IMG/VR virus record: IMGVR_UViG_3300033148_002382
Coordinates: 1 to 21,509 of that record
Reading direction: 5' to 3' (one strand)
Source of the DNA: a virus
Length of the DNA stretch: 21,509 bases
In this document: in pieces, positions 13,332-21,349 of the stretch
How the letters are laid out: each line of letters opens with the position of its first letter
Numbering within the stretch: the first letter of the stretch is position 1
Notes under the pieces: generated by a model
Database searches by the model: none
What the model saw: only the letters and a program-made list of their open reading frames with translations
Told to the model about the DNA's origin: nothing
Translations under genes and position numbers: made by a program

Positions 13332-13688
13332 TTATTTCCAGCATTGTGAACGAATTGTTGATCTGTCTGCCAATAGCCTTGCGTCAAATTCATCACGCTT
13401 TAGAATGTATCTGGCTATATCGGTTGATCCTTTTATTGGCTTGGGGATTTCAAGCTCAGTCATTAGGTGCGCTTGAACCACGCAGCCTAAGTTTGTCAAT
13501 TTCGCTCGCTCGTCGTCCTGCTTCTTCCAGGATAGATAATGCCCTTCTATCCATGTCACTACGACAATCGCCGCGATCACTTTTATCATCAACTCTAATG
13601 TTGAATTCTGATCGAGTAATGACCCGCTCAATATCCTGTCGAACCAACTCACGTTCTGTTGCTGCTCCGAATTCTCGTTTCCGCTCAT
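13332..13688 (-). CDS. Candidate spanin partner (overlapping frame)
   Basis: A 118-residue membrane protein in a different frame, overlapping the preceding Rz-like ORF by 233 nt. GGAGG lies 7 nt before its ATG, so translation is likely. The sequence has a soluble N-terminus, one transmembrane helix at about 34-50 (MIKVIAAIVVVTWIEG) and a C-terminal periplasmic-type region with a cysteine at 69 (NLGC) and another near the end. The layout recalls Rz/Rz1 spanin pairs, where one gene lies inside the other. It lacks a typical signal peptide and lipobox at the N-terminus, so a standard Rz1 lipoprotein is not shown. Alternatively it is a separate lysis membrane protein. Confidence 0.5.
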   Translation of the reverse strand: MSGNENSEQQQNVSWFDRILSGSLLDQNSTLELMIKVIAAIVVVTWIEGHYLSWKKQDDERAKLTNLGCVVQAHLMTELEIPKPIKGSTDIARYILKRDEFDARLLADRSTIRSQCWK

Positions 13689-13812
13689 CCTGTTCCTCCA
13701 GTTTGCAATGTTTGGCTATGGCCTCAAGCTGTGTATTCTCAGACTTTAGATTGCCGCTCCAATAGAATTGGATGCCGTTCATAATTAAAGAGCCAACCAA
13801 GATCCATTCCAT
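13456..13812 (-). CDS. Rz-like i-spanin candidate
   Basis: A 118-residue protein starting 1 nt inside the holin stop (TAATG) with AAGGA as its ribosome site. An N-terminal hydrophobic anchor (WILVGSLIMNGIQFYW) is followed by a long charged helix (LKSENTQLEAIAKHCKLEEQ onward), the topology of Rz-type inner-membrane spanins. The last 50 residues overlap a second ORF in another frame and look Arg/Asp rich and less constrained. By position (lysin, holin, this gene) it should link inner and outer membranes at lysis. The assignment depends on topology and order, not on a family match. Confidence 0.6.
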   Translation of the reverse strand: MEWILVGSLIMNGIQFYWSGNLKSENTQLEAIAKHCKLEEQDERKREFGAATERELVRQDIERVITRSEFNIRVDDKSDRGDCRSDMDRRALSILEEAGRRASEIDKLRLRGSSAPND

Positions 13813-13997
13813 TATTGATCCTTAAAATATGCTTGTTTAGTCTCGCGCCCCAACCATATAGCCAAGATGATGCCTGTGGCCGTCCCATACTCTGTAAGGC
13901 TGGCTTCAACACTTCCTGATAGCCATTGGTAGTTAAGTACAGCTAAAGACGCTAGAACGAGCTTTAAGGTGGTTGATTCAATAGTTGCCTTAATCAT
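13812..13997 (-). CDS. Putative holin
   Basis: A 61-residue protein with two hydrophobic segments (KLVLASLAVLNYQWLSG and GTATGIILAIWLGR) and a positively charged C-terminus, the size and layout of class II phage holins that open the inner membrane for the lysin. It lies directly after the lysin gene (TAATG overlap of 1 nt) with AAAGG as its ribosome site, and directly before the spanin-like gene. An N-terminal-in, C-terminal-in topology is expected. An alternative holin is the membrane protein at 14455-14700. Confidence 0.7.
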   Translation of the reverse strand: MIKATIESTTLKLVLASLAVLNYQWLSGSVEASLTEYGTATGIILAIWLGRETKQAYFKDQ

Positions 13998-14458
13998 TAG
14001 CCTTTCCTTATTGCGTATCTGCCATAATTATAAATGTAATCATCCGCCGTTCCTTTTCCCTTTGGCGTGTTGTAGTATTTTTTCCAATATTCCGCCTGCC
14101 CTTGAATGTCTTTTGGGATAGCGCCTGGTTGCCGGTAATAGTGAATTCTGCACATGGCGACTGCGTATCGAAGGTTCCACATCAGCTCATCATCTATGCA
14201 ATATCTGGCAATCCTTCGCAGCTTCGCCTCGATCTCTGGCCGATAGCTGATCCAGTTATCCCATAGGTCGTTATGTGTCGCGCTCTCCATCTGGCAAATG
14301 CCAAGCGCCGGGCCTCCGCCAACCTGTTTGATGAAGTGGCCCATACGGCTCTCTTGGGCAATTGTGCCAGCAACCAGATCTTCCGCCTCATGGGAATACA
14401 TATCGAGCGCCTTAAGCGTCGGCCTAATGATTAACTCTCGAAGCTGTAGATTGTTCAC
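13997..14458 (-). CDS. SLT-type phage lysin (muramidase/transglycosylase)
   Basis: A 153-residue peptidoglycan-cleaving enzyme of the lytic transglycosylase-like lysozyme fold. The catalytic Glu is E36 in GTIAQESRMG, followed by GGGPALGICQMES (47-59), the typical G-L-Q-M block that shapes the active site, and by a YNYGRYAIRKG tail. No signal peptide is visible, so release depends on a holin. The start is GTG, overlapping the stop of the membrane protein upstream by 4 nt. It occupies the middle of the lysis cassette. The fold is well supported; whether the reaction is hydrolysis or a lytic transglycosylation is not decided. Confidence 0.8.
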   Translation of the reverse strand: MNNLQLRELIIRPTLKALDMYSHEAEDLVAGTIAQESRMGHFIKQVGGGPALGICQMESATHNDLWDNWISYRPEIEAKLRRIARYCIDDELMWNLRYAVAMCRIHYYRQPGAIPKDIQGQAEYWKKYYNTPKGKGTADDYIYNYGRYAIRKG

Positions 14459-14700
14459 TTGCCTATCACCTTACCAAAGCCCATGCCAATAGCCGATATT
14501 ACGAGGCTACCCAGCACCACCAGACCAAGAAAAGCCTTAAAAAAGATTCCTTTAACGCCGCTGAATGTTTCGTGCATATCGCGCATAGCTAAATGATCTT
14601 TATAGTGATCTTCTGGCTCAATCCAAAACGCATGTTTTGAATTATGAACCTCTGCCACTACCGCTCTGGCGATTGCCTCTACTTCTTTTTTTTCTAACAT
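14455..14700 (-). CDS. C-terminally anchored membrane protein (lysis cassette)
   Basis: An 81-residue protein with a soluble N-terminus (AIARAVVAEVHNSKHAFWIE, EDHYKDHLAMRDMHE) and one C-terminal membrane helix (about 53-75: FFKAFLGLVVLGSLVISAIG). Phage proteins with WIEPEDHYKDH followed by a membrane helix recur just upstream of lysins. They are often annotated as holin-like or of unknown function. It shares a GTGA overlap with the lysin gene. It may be the holin, an antiholin, or a lysis regulator alongside the two-helix protein downstream. Confidence 0.6.
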   Translation of the reverse strand: MLEKKEVEAIARAVVAEVHNSKHAFWIEPEDHYKDHLAMRDMHETFSGVKGIFFKAFLGLVVLGSLVISAIGMGFGKVIGK

Positions 14701-14728
14701 GGAAATTCCATTATTTTTTGTTGTCTGT

Positions 14729-14950
14729 TCACTTGATCACTCCATCATCACCCTCATCGGCCTCGATAGATCTATGGCAATGATCTTTATCCACCCAATG
14801 AAGCGCCCTGCAAACATAATAACAGCCGAGGCAGTTTCCTGACGCAATACGCTTTCCCATCCGTGAGCTCATGGTTTCATCGGGATCTCCGCCAAGCAGA
14901 GTGTTGGCTAATTGATCTAATGAAATCAGGAGGTTCAAAAAATACTTCAT
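14729..14950 (-). CDS. Conserved small phage protein near lysis genes
   Basis: A 73-residue protein beginning in an ATGA overlap with the preceding gene. Its first third (MKYFLNLLISLDQLANTLLG) and GDPDETMSSRMGKR match a recurring phage hypothetical pattern, LxxLDQ-x-NTLLGG-PDET-SSR. The C-terminus holds three Cys and several His (NCLGCYYVC, DKDHCHR) that could bind a metal. These proteins tend to lie between tail fibre and lysis genes, but their role is unknown to me. Confidence 0.65.
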   Translation of the reverse strand: MKYFLNLLISLDQLANTLLGGDPDETMSSRMGKRIASGNCLGCYYVCRALHWVDKDHCHRSIEADEGDDGVIK

Positions 14951-15318
14951 GATGGCGCTGCTGGTAATTGCGCCAACACATCATCTGCCGTCGGCTCTGA
15001 TATGTTGCCAGCCTCCCATTCAGCAAGCAGTGCGTAACATGAAGTCCACACAGCAGACCTCCACGCCCTCAGTGCTGCACCTTCTACCTGAAAAGTTGGG
15101 GCGGATGGTTCATCAGCATAGGTAACTGCCGTATGAATAGAGTCATATCCGCGCAGTTTTGCCTCTGCATCAAGGTGCGCTTGGACTATATCAGATATTG
15201 CTGTAATCTTTCTCTCACCCTCTTTTGCATCAAAGATCGCCCAGTCCGCTCTAACAGAGTCCTCATCTTCTATGGATAGTGTGACTCTTTCGCCATCGAT
15301 ATTTTTTGTAAGGGCCAT
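14947..15318 (-). CDS. Putative tail-fibre assembly / chaperone-like protein
   Basis: A 123-residue protein directly behind the fibre-like gene (TAATG overlap). Residues 70-110 carry the pattern KLRGYDSIHTAVTYADEPSA, FQVEG, LRAWRSAVWTSCYALLAEWE, typical of small phage tail proteins of the DUF4376/fibre-assembly type that accompany fibre genes. It probably helps fold or attach the protein encoded just upstream. Family membership is by pattern and position. Confidence 0.6.
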   Translation of the reverse strand: MALTKNIDGERVTLSIEDEDSVRADWAIFDAKEGERKITAISDIVQAHLDAEAKLRGYDSIHTAVTYADEPSAPTFQVEGAALRAWRSAVWTSCYALLAEWEAGNISEPTADDVLAQLPAAPS

Positions 15319-15959
15319 TATTTCATTATCCCATATAGTTTAAAGTTGCCAGAATATATATTCCCAGAACTCATAATTAAGCGTATGGCATTAACAACTA
15401 ATGACGCAGAGAATATTCCTGAACGGGTAGCAATCTTCTCGATCCCAGACGCATCCCATTGATGAGCAATTGAGCGTAATTTAACATCTTTAGAGGCGTT
15501 GCTTGGGTCTATAAGTCGCAGCTCGCCAGACACGCCACCAATTGAGGATGTTGAATGAATATTGTCTGCGATCAGAATGTAGGTGTAATATGTGCCGCCA
15601 GTACGATAATCAGTAGCACCTGACTTAAAGGTTGAGCCGTTGTCATTAGAAAATCTAGCGCGTAAGGAAGCTCCGCCTGTTGCTGCCACTAATCCTGAGA
15701 CTAAAAAGATGTATTCATCGTAGGTACTATCAATTACAGATGTGAAATCTATAGATGAGTCGTTAGATGCGTCTGTCTCTTGGAGTAATACCCATGTTTT
15801 TGTTCCAGCCTCAAGCGCCGCTCTTGCCACCGACGGTGCGCCACTTGCCCCCTCGGTAATTGCTATAGGATTATCACGGAGCAGCGTCATCAATCCAGTT
15901 GTGATTGGTGAATCAGGATCAATATCCCCATTCGGGATTGATGTGTAGCTAGTTGCCAT
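15318..15959 (-). CDS. Tail fibre / receptor-binding-like protein
   Basis: A 213-residue tail protein with a PNGDIDPDSPITTGLMTLLR opening and DNPIAITEGASGAPSV, a pattern found at the start of many short phage tail fibres or tip proteins. After it comes a beta-rich Ser/Thr/Gly region (about 55-210) that looks like a jelly-roll or beta-sandwich and may bind the host surface. It is followed by a chaperone-like gene, which fits. Its AAAGGAAA ribosome site lies inside the end of the HNH gene (11-nt overlap). The small size suggests a short fibre, with the receptor unknown. Confidence 0.65.
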   Translation of the reverse strand: MATSYTSIPNGDIDPDSPITTGLMTLLRDNPIAITEGASGAPSVARAALEAGTKTWVLLQETDASNDSSIDFTSVIDSTYDEYIFLVSGLVAATGGASLRARFSNDNGSTFKSGATDYRTGGTYYTYILIADNIHSTSSIGGVSGELRLIDPSNASKDVKLRSIAHQWDASGIEKIATRSGIFSASLVVNAIRLIMSSGNIYSGNFKLYGIMK

Positions 15960-16590
15960 GACGATTTCCTTTACTTAAATTATCCTCTGCTCTCATTAAT
16001 TGAAGATTGCCCTCAACATGGAGCCCGCAAACATTTTTGCCCTGTAGTGGAACTATGTGATCAACATGATAGCCTTTCCCAAAAGTTGCCATAGTCAAGA
16101 ATGACGCCATAACATACTTGGACTTGATGGCCTTGTCATCAGCCCATGATGGGGTTGCATGCAACAGCATTGCCCTGCGCTTTGCTGCCGAAGCGGCCTC
16201 GATAGGAGCACTTGATGGCTTCGCCCTCCACCTTCCTTTAGCTGTCTTTACTTTACCGGCATTTGCTGCACGCCACTCCCCAGCTACTGCATTGGCTCTT
16301 ATTCTGTTTGCCGCTCTCCATGCCTTGCTATTTTCAGCGTGCCTTTCTTTATTTTCCTCTCTCCACCTCTTGCATAAGGCGTTATGCTTTTTTTTGTTAG
16401 CCTTGTAATATGCCGCGCTCTCAATTTTAAGCTTGGCCCGCCCTTCTTTTGTATTGGTTCTCAACTTTCCAATCGCGGCAAAACATTTCTTACAATCAGG
16501 TCTGCGCCCCAAAACGCCAGCCTTGCTTTTAGAAAACAGCGCAAGGGCTTTTTCCTCTCCGCACTTTGAGCATATCTTGGCAGCCATCAT
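15949..16590 (-). CDS. HNH endonuclease with repetitive linker
   Basis: A 213-residue protein. The N-terminus has two CxxC pairs (C7/C10 and C33/C36: ICSKCGEEK and CKKC), a likely zinc finger. A basic middle (about 55-130) repeats W-R-E/A-x-N-x-x-like units (KRWREEN, KAWRAAN, GEWRAAN, GRWRAK). The last 40 residues are the HNH core: GYHVDHIVPLQGKNVCGLH, then GNLQLMRAEDNLSKGNRH. It lies between two tail genes, abutting the 76-residue gene and overlapping the fibre-like start by 11 nt. It is probably a homing endonuclease, like the one in the early block. The HNH core is clear; the target is unknown. Confidence 0.82.
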   Translation of the reverse strand: MMAAKICSKCGEEKALALFSKSKAGVLGRRPDCKKCFAAIGKLRTNTKEGRAKLKIESAAYYKANKKKHNALCKRWREENKERHAENSKAWRAANRIRANAVAGEWRAANAGKVKTAKGRWRAKPSSAPIEAASAAKRRAMLLHATPSWADDKAIKSKYVMASFLTMATFGKGYHVDHIVPLQGKNVCGLHVEGNLQLMRAEDNLSKGNRHGN

Positions 16591-16820
16591 CAGCCCTCTA
16601 TTACATCAAGGTTGTGCGTACGCCTTTCGATTACATGAGCGCAACGAATCACATATTTTTTGTGCCAAGGCTCATCTGGCTCAGTACACATTATTGCTAT
16701 ACCCTTAAAATCTTCACAACTTGGACAATTAGGTTTTGCTCTTGTTGGTTGAAAGTTATTTTTAGGGCAGCTAATAATAACAGCCTCATCAATTTCAACG
16801 CCTTCAATTTCTGGTAACAT
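16590..16820 (-). CDS. Small Cys-rich tail-region protein
   Basis: A 76-residue protein with cysteines in ISCPKNN, NCPSCEDFKG, IMCTE and IRCAH, which suggests a metal-binding knuckle. It lies directly after the tail hub-like gene, 9 nt apart, with AAGGA as its ribosome site. The pattern CPSCxxFKG followed by YVIRCxxxIERR resembles small phage proteins encoded next to tail tip genes. A role in tail tip assembly is inferred from order alone. Confidence 0.6.
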   Translation of the reverse strand: MLPEIEGVEIDEAVIISCPKNNFQPTRAKPNCPSCEDFKGIAIMCTEPDEPWHKKYVIRCAHVIERRTHNLDVIEG

Positions 16821-16829
16821 TTTTTATCC

Positions 16830-18638
16830 TTATGCTATTAGATAGCCGTCATCGCCATTTGTCATTAAGCCTGCGGCATCAGCGATGAAGCCATAAGCCT
16901 GTTTATTTGCATCGGACTCTAAAAGATAGTCAGATAGTGTATTCGGCCCAATGAAGCCGTATTTTTTGATCTCAAAAACAGTAGTGATTGCTTCATAATC
17001 ATATTTATGCCCAGCCTGTCGTTCTGTCACCTTTGTAATCTGGGCCTTTTGCGATTGATTCGCGCCATCGACACCCTGAAACATTCTTGATTCAAGAATG
17101 GCAACATCGCCCGTCCAAATATCAGTGTCACGCGCATCCATCGAGAATTTAACTTTTCTTGGTGTCTCATTATACTTATTTAGTAGTCGTCCCGCCAATG
17201 TAGCCACCAAAGCCGCAGAGGTAAGCCAATCGGCATAGATTACTTTCACTCGCTTCGAGCCATATGCGTTCTCGTTTTCTGATTCAGTATCTACTTGGAT
17301 ATATAGGTTTCTGTAATTGATCGCCTCATCATCGCCCGTATAGTCGATCTTGCCATAATGAACCCATAGCTGCGAGATTCTCGACTCATCATCATCTTTA
17401 ACGGATATAGATCCCTCGATTATATTTAGATCGTCAGTAAGTGTAGGCGGCGCGACATTTTTCAGGGTAGGTGCGATCGCTTTCATCTTCACCTCCTGAT
17501 CGATCTCATTCCACCAGATATAACAAAGGTTCTGCTCAGTAAGCCTCTTGAGCAGCGCATTAATTCCGGTTGGCTCACTTATGATGCCGGTCAGATCATT
17601 TCCTGACAACCAATCTGCTTTCTCATCATCCCACTCATCGTCCGTTCCGGTCGGCGTAACCTTTCCAGCATCATAGGGAATGTACGCTTCTGGCAAACCA
17701 GCGCCCGTTTTTAGAAGATAGTCGAAAATATCAACAATATTTACTGCATCAAAATGGACGCAAAGCTGCGCCGCATCATCTGCGTCGTGATCCTCGCCTG
17801 TTGTTCCGAATAATCCACGAACTATAGGGGTAAGCGTGTCTGTGCTAACTCCGGTGTATTTGATTATCTCGTCACCGATTCTAACGTAAGCGGGATATGT
17901 GGGACTTACTGTTTGCCCGGTATAAGGATCTGTATCGTAATCTACCCCTTCGCCTGTCTGTAGGGCTAAAGACGTTGCAGCAGCAGCGAGAGAGCCGGAC
18001 AATGTGCCTTCGCTTGGCGCAGGCAATTGCGCCCGCTTATCATCTGCCAGCTTGAGAATATCTTTTCCAGTTATCTTGATGTTGCCTTTTGGATCTGGCC
18101 CATCGAAGCTGTCGATTATATAACTGCGTGACTCGAAATCATCCCATGAGAATGGATCATTGATAAACCCCGTTCTGATCCGCATATTGCGACCAGCATA
18201 GTGAGGGTTGCGTGATTTCAGCTTGCCAAAGAATGATCCTTGATCCTCTGGCGTATAGGTTCGCGTCGAGGCATATGGGTCAACTCCGCGATCATGATGC
18301 GGAAAATCGATCATCTTTATCGTTGCAGATCCTCTTGCGCCCAAACCCTTCTCTGGAAATATTGTTGTAGCAGCAATTGTCGGAGCGCCATTGATACACG
18401 GAAAGCCCAGCTCTTTTGGCAGATCTGATCTGCGCTCAAAGAATCGGTATGTTTTTGTGGTCTTGTCAAAATTAGGAATATCTTGGCATGTGTGATAAGT
18501 GTTATAGCACTCATCGCCCGCCGACCCTGATGCCGTACAAGGCGATGATCCATATATATTTGCACAAGTATCCAGATCGCACTCAAGCACGATGAGCGGC
18601 TTACGTCCAACCTCTTTCTTGGCTGTAGCGTATGCCAT
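16830..18638 (-). CDS. Tail hub / tail tip structural protein
   Basis: A 602-residue phage tail structural protein. The N-terminus has a Cys-rich block (LECDLDTCANIYGSSPCTAS, DECYNTYHTCQ), then FERRSDLPKELGFPC, FPHHDRGVDPY, SRNPHYAGRN and GPDPKGNIKITGKDILKLAD (residues about 100-205). This succession recurs in one siphovirus tail protein family, from memory. Later parts hold SLAAAATSLALQTGEG and IGDEIIKYTGVS (insertion-type beta domain) and a C-terminal hub-like region (LNKYNETPRKVKFSMDARDT). Its place after the tape measure and distal-tail-like genes fits the baseplate hub. The exact homology to gpJ- or gp27-like hubs is not shown. Confidence 0.75.
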   Translation of the reverse strand: MAYATAKKEVGRKPLIVLECDLDTCANIYGSSPCTASGSAGDECYNTYHTCQDIPNFDKTTKTYRFFERRSDLPKELGFPCINGAPTIAATTIFPEKGLGARGSATIKMIDFPHHDRGVDPYASTRTYTPEDQGSFFGKLKSRNPHYAGRNMRIRTGFINDPFSWDDFESRSYIIDSFDGPDPKGNIKITGKDILKLADDKRAQLPAPSEGTLSGSLAAAATSLALQTGEGVDYDTDPYTGQTVSPTYPAYVRIGDEIIKYTGVSTDTLTPIVRGLFGTTGEDHDADDAAQLCVHFDAVNIVDIFDYLLKTGAGLPEAYIPYDAGKVTPTGTDDEWDDEKADWLSGNDLTGIISEPTGINALLKRLTEQNLCYIWWNEIDQEVKMKAIAPTLKNVAPPTLTDDLNIIEGSISVKDDDESRISQLWVHYGKIDYTGDDEAINYRNLYIQVDTESENENAYGSKRVKVIYADWLTSAALVATLAGRLLNKYNETPRKVKFSMDARDTDIWTGDVAILESRMFQGVDGANQSQKAQITKVTERQAGHKYDYEAITTVFEIKKYGFIGPNTLSDYLLESDANKQAYGFIADAAGLMTNGDDGYLIA

Positions 18639-19393
18639 TAGACGCCCCTGACTTTGATCGTGAAGTCGATCAAGGTTTCTGATGAATACTTCGGTTTCGG
18701 CATCTGGTTTTTAAGCCAAACAAATGAAGCGTCGAGCGGGCTGCTCTCATAATCCCATGAGAAAATAAACGGCTTTGTCTGTATCGCGTCCGCGAGATCA
18801 TCCCAATTTGAAGCGATCCACGCTGGCGTGACTTGCTTTTGCATAATATCAAACTCGATCCCCTCGCTAACAAGCGAGCGCCCGATGAATGAGCCGCCGT
18901 CTGTCACGTTGTTTAGGGTTTTATTGCTCCTAGCTTGGCGAGGAAGAGAAAGCCCGACAGGGATGCCCCTCTGTAGCGCAAGCGCGATACCTAGCTGCAA
19001 ATGACCGATCAATGATGCTGCGCCAGTTGATACGATCTCAAATCTCCAATAACGCGCACTTCTGCTTGTCACTTTGCGGAAAAATGGATCGCCTGTTGCC
19101 GGAGTTTGTACGGTATCAAAGTCATTCGTGTCTGCCGAGAAATTGTCGCTAGAATACTGCGGTTTAATTGTGCCGGAATTATCAGGCAAATCGTGACCAG
19201 CTATCCCCCACGAATCACACGAAACTGCGGAGCCATAATCAATGGTGAAATAGACGGTTCCTGCTGCGCTCGCTTTCCACCAATCGGATAAGATTAGATC
19301 GTAGCCGTTTTCTTTCGGGTAGCCGCTTGCCTCGCTTGTTGCCGTAACGGTTCCGTCAGGGATTATGTTGTCGTGTCCGATATATGCAGTCAT
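18638..19393 (-). CDS. Distal-tail-like protein with carbohydrate-binding-like N-domain
   Basis: A 251-residue tail protein following the tape measure. The first about 135 residues resemble a discoidin (F5/8-type) beta-sandwich: DWWKASAAGTVYFTIDYGSA, WGIAGHDLPDNSGTI and RYWRFEIVSTG. The rest has GIPVGLSLPRQARSNKTLNN and SEGIEFDIMQKQVTP, a pattern common in phage tail proteins of this position. The protein probably joins the tail tube to the hub. An ATGA overlap links it to the tape measure gene, and a TAATG overlap to the next. The domain call is by pattern and is moderate. Confidence 0.7.
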   Translation of the reverse strand: MTAYIGHDNIIPDGTVTATSEASGYPKENGYDLILSDWWKASAAGTVYFTIDYGSAVSCDSWGIAGHDLPDNSGTIKPQYSSDNFSADTNDFDTVQTPATGDPFFRKVTSRSARYWRFEIVSTGAASLIGHLQLGIALALQRGIPVGLSLPRQARSNKTLNNVTDGGSFIGRSLVSEGIEFDIMQKQVTPAWIASNWDDLADAIQTKPFIFSWDYESSPLDASFVWLKNQMPKPKYSSETLIDFTIKVRGV

Positions 19394-21099
19394 GCTGTTA
19401 CTAGCTCCACTCCGTCGCCAACCTCTTCATTAATTTGCCCGATCAATTCTCTCACATCTTCCTTCGAATAACCCGCACCATTTAGCGTTATGCTCACTTC
19501 TTGGCGTGATGCTGCGCCCTCTCCAGTTGGAGCTTCTGCCGCGCCAGACGGTGCTGCGCTTGGAATGGTTGCCGCAGTTCCAGCCGATACAGATCCACCT
19601 CCACCGAATGATGTATTTTTTAGTGCTGAGATTTGTCCCGCTACTGCCGCCGCTGCCGTTGCTGCATAAGCCACAGCGATAGCAGGAGCCCACGGGCCGC
19701 CTGTACTCATTCCTGCTGCATAGGCTGACGTAACAGATTCTTTGCCTTTTATCAGCGCTTGAGCTGTTGCCGCCATCTTTCCGATCTCAAATGCTTTCTT
19801 GCTACCAGAGTGCATCAGCCCGATAGTGTTAGCCCACATCGCGCCCTCAATCTTGTTGCGCTTCTTTGAGTCTTTGTCCTTTAACTTCTGCGATCTTAGC
19901 GCGGCCTCAGATTCTATTTGGTGCATTATTCCAAAGTGGAGACTAGCCCCAAGCTGCTTTGCTGCGTCAATTTCTACTTGAGCTGCGGCAATTTCCTCGG
20001 CCTCTCTCGCCAATCTCTCGATCTTGGTTTCGCCGCCCTCACCGTCCTCGCCTCTCATTTCTTTAAATTTGGCGACTCCAGCGTTAAAACGTTCTTGAGC
20101 GCTGGCAAGCTCATTTTTTGCCGCAGCCGCCTCTTTATCAAGAGTTACCTGGAATGTGAGCCACCCCGCGCCCTCTTCTTGCGCGATCTTTGCCTTGTCA
20201 TAGGCAGCGGTTAGATCTTCGATCTCTATCTTTAGGATGGTATTTGCTTTCGCAACATCCAATAAAGCCTGTTCTGATTCGGTAGTGGATGGTATCCAGC
20301 TATTAAACGTATTAATTACATCCGCAATAGCTTTGCTGGTCTTTCCGCTTGCCTCGAATAGATCACCGAATTTGTTACCGAGCGCCGATAATGCGCCGCC
20401 CATTGTGTCCCTGGCCGCTCTTGCTGATCCACCGAATTGAGTATCTAGTTCCGCTAGGATGATCTTCTGAGCCTCAACCATCCGGTTCGATTCGACCAAC
20501 TCTTTTACCATCGCCTTTTGGCTTTTGGAGAATTGGATACCAGATCGGCTTAGTGCGCTAAGATTTGCGATTGGATCGTTTAGCGCTTTACCTAATTGAA
20601 TTGCGGCTGATTTAAGATCAGTTCCCATCCTGGTTGCGAGATTTGCGACCGCCTCGGTTGTTTGTGGAAGTGTCTCCTTTCCGATCTTGGTAAAGGTCAG
20701 GAGTATTGCCTGCATCTCCATGATGGCTTCGTCACCAAATGTGGTTACTTGCTGTAGCCCTGCGGCCATTTCGCGCAATTCTACAGCGGTCATGCCAGCA
20801 GCGCCGCCGGTAGACTTAACCGCGACCTCAAGCTGTCTCATAGCCTGCTCTTGGCGCACAGTGTTTTCGATAAACATGTTGGCTGCGCCGGTAATCGCTT
20901 TGTAGGCAAGCACCGCGCCCCCGATCTTTGCCGCCATCATAGCGTAGGACTTTGACCCGTCCTTTGCCGCTTTTGATGCTTTGCCGGTTGCTTTCTCTGC
21001 TTTCCCAGATCCTTTTGTGAGGCCGTCAAGATTCTTGGATGCCTTAACGACACCCTTTGAGTCAACCTTAATTACTAAACTGGCAATATCGTCAGCCAC
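19390..21099 (-). CDS. Tail tape measure protein
   Basis: A 569-residue tape measure that sets tail length and guides assembly. Its landmarks are an N-terminal lysine-rich part, hydrophobic helix MMAAKIGGAVLAYKAITGAA (about 54-73), the conserved GDEAIMEMQAILLTFTKIGK and SAAIQLGKALNDPIANLSAL block of tape measure proteins, charged coiled coils in the middle (EIEDLTAAYDKAK, EAEEIAAAQVEIDAAKQ), and Ala/Gly-rich hydrophobic runs near the end (WAPAIAVAYAATAAAAVAG). At the usual 0.15 nm per residue it would give a tail of about 85 nm, short for a siphovirus. It is the longest late structural gene before the tail tip genes. Confidence 0.88.
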   Translation of the reverse strand: MADDIASLVIKVDSKGVVKASKNLDGLTKGSGKAEKATGKASKAAKDGSKSYAMMAAKIGGAVLAYKAITGAANMFIENTVRQEQAMRQLEVAVKSTGGAAGMTAVELREMAAGLQQVTTFGDEAIMEMQAILLTFTKIGKETLPQTTEAVANLATRMGTDLKSAAIQLGKALNDPIANLSALSRSGIQFSKSQKAMVKELVESNRMVEAQKIILAELDTQFGGSARAARDTMGGALSALGNKFGDLFEASGKTSKAIADVINTFNSWIPSTTESEQALLDVAKANTILKIEIEDLTAAYDKAKIAQEEGAGWLTFQVTLDKEAAAAKNELASAQERFNAGVAKFKEMRGEDGEGGETKIERLAREAEEIAAAQVEIDAAKQLGASLHFGIMHQIESEAALRSQKLKDKDSKKRNKIEGAMWANTIGLMHSGSKKAFEIGKMAATAQALIKGKESVTSAYAAGMSTGGPWAPAIAVAYAATAAAAVAGQISALKNTSFGGGGSVSAGTAATIPSAAPSGAAEAPTGEGAASRQEVSITLNGAGYSKEDVRELIGQINEEVGDGVELVTA

Positions 21100-21349
21100 A
21101 ATAGAACCTCACAAATTCAGAATCTAAATCACGCAACAGCTTATATTCTACACTATCCAGCGCAATGCTACTTAATTCACAATGAGCCTTTACCTCGCTT
21201 GGCTTAATTGACCTTGGTTTGCCATCCGTCCAATCTCTTGATGAAGAGATGCTAACAAACAGATCCCAAAGGAAATGCGCCCATTCTGGTAGCTTAACCT
21301 CACCCTCAAGCTGTTGAGGCTTTGCCCCTCCAGCTCTTGCCCTCTCCAA
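21092..21349 (-). CDS. Tail assembly chaperone, T-like domain
   Basis: An 85-residue product if translation begins at the TTG at 21349; the same frame stays open upstream to a TGA at 21452-21454 with no ATG or GTG. The pattern DGATLRVHLE (upstream), LPEWAHFLWDLFVSISSSRDW, IKPSEVKAHCEL, LLRDLDSEFVRF recalls the C-terminal (T-type) part of phage tail chaperones that lie before the tape measure gene. A weak AAGGG sits 5 nt before the TTG. Either the gene starts at TTG, or the domain is made as a -1 frameshift extension of the upstream ORF, as in lambda gpG/gpGT. It overlaps the tape measure start by 8 nt. Confidence 0.6.
   Translation of the reverse strand: MERARAGGAKPQQLEGEVKLPEWAHFLWDLFVSISSSRDWTDGKPRSIKPSEVKAHCELSSIALDSVEYKLLRDLDSEFVRFYCG

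Noticed and set aside
16118-16408. Plus-strand ORF opposite the second HNH gene
   Set aside because: Its hydrophobic Ala/Leu-rich product is the antisense reading of the Lys/Arg/Ala-rich linker and has no independent support.
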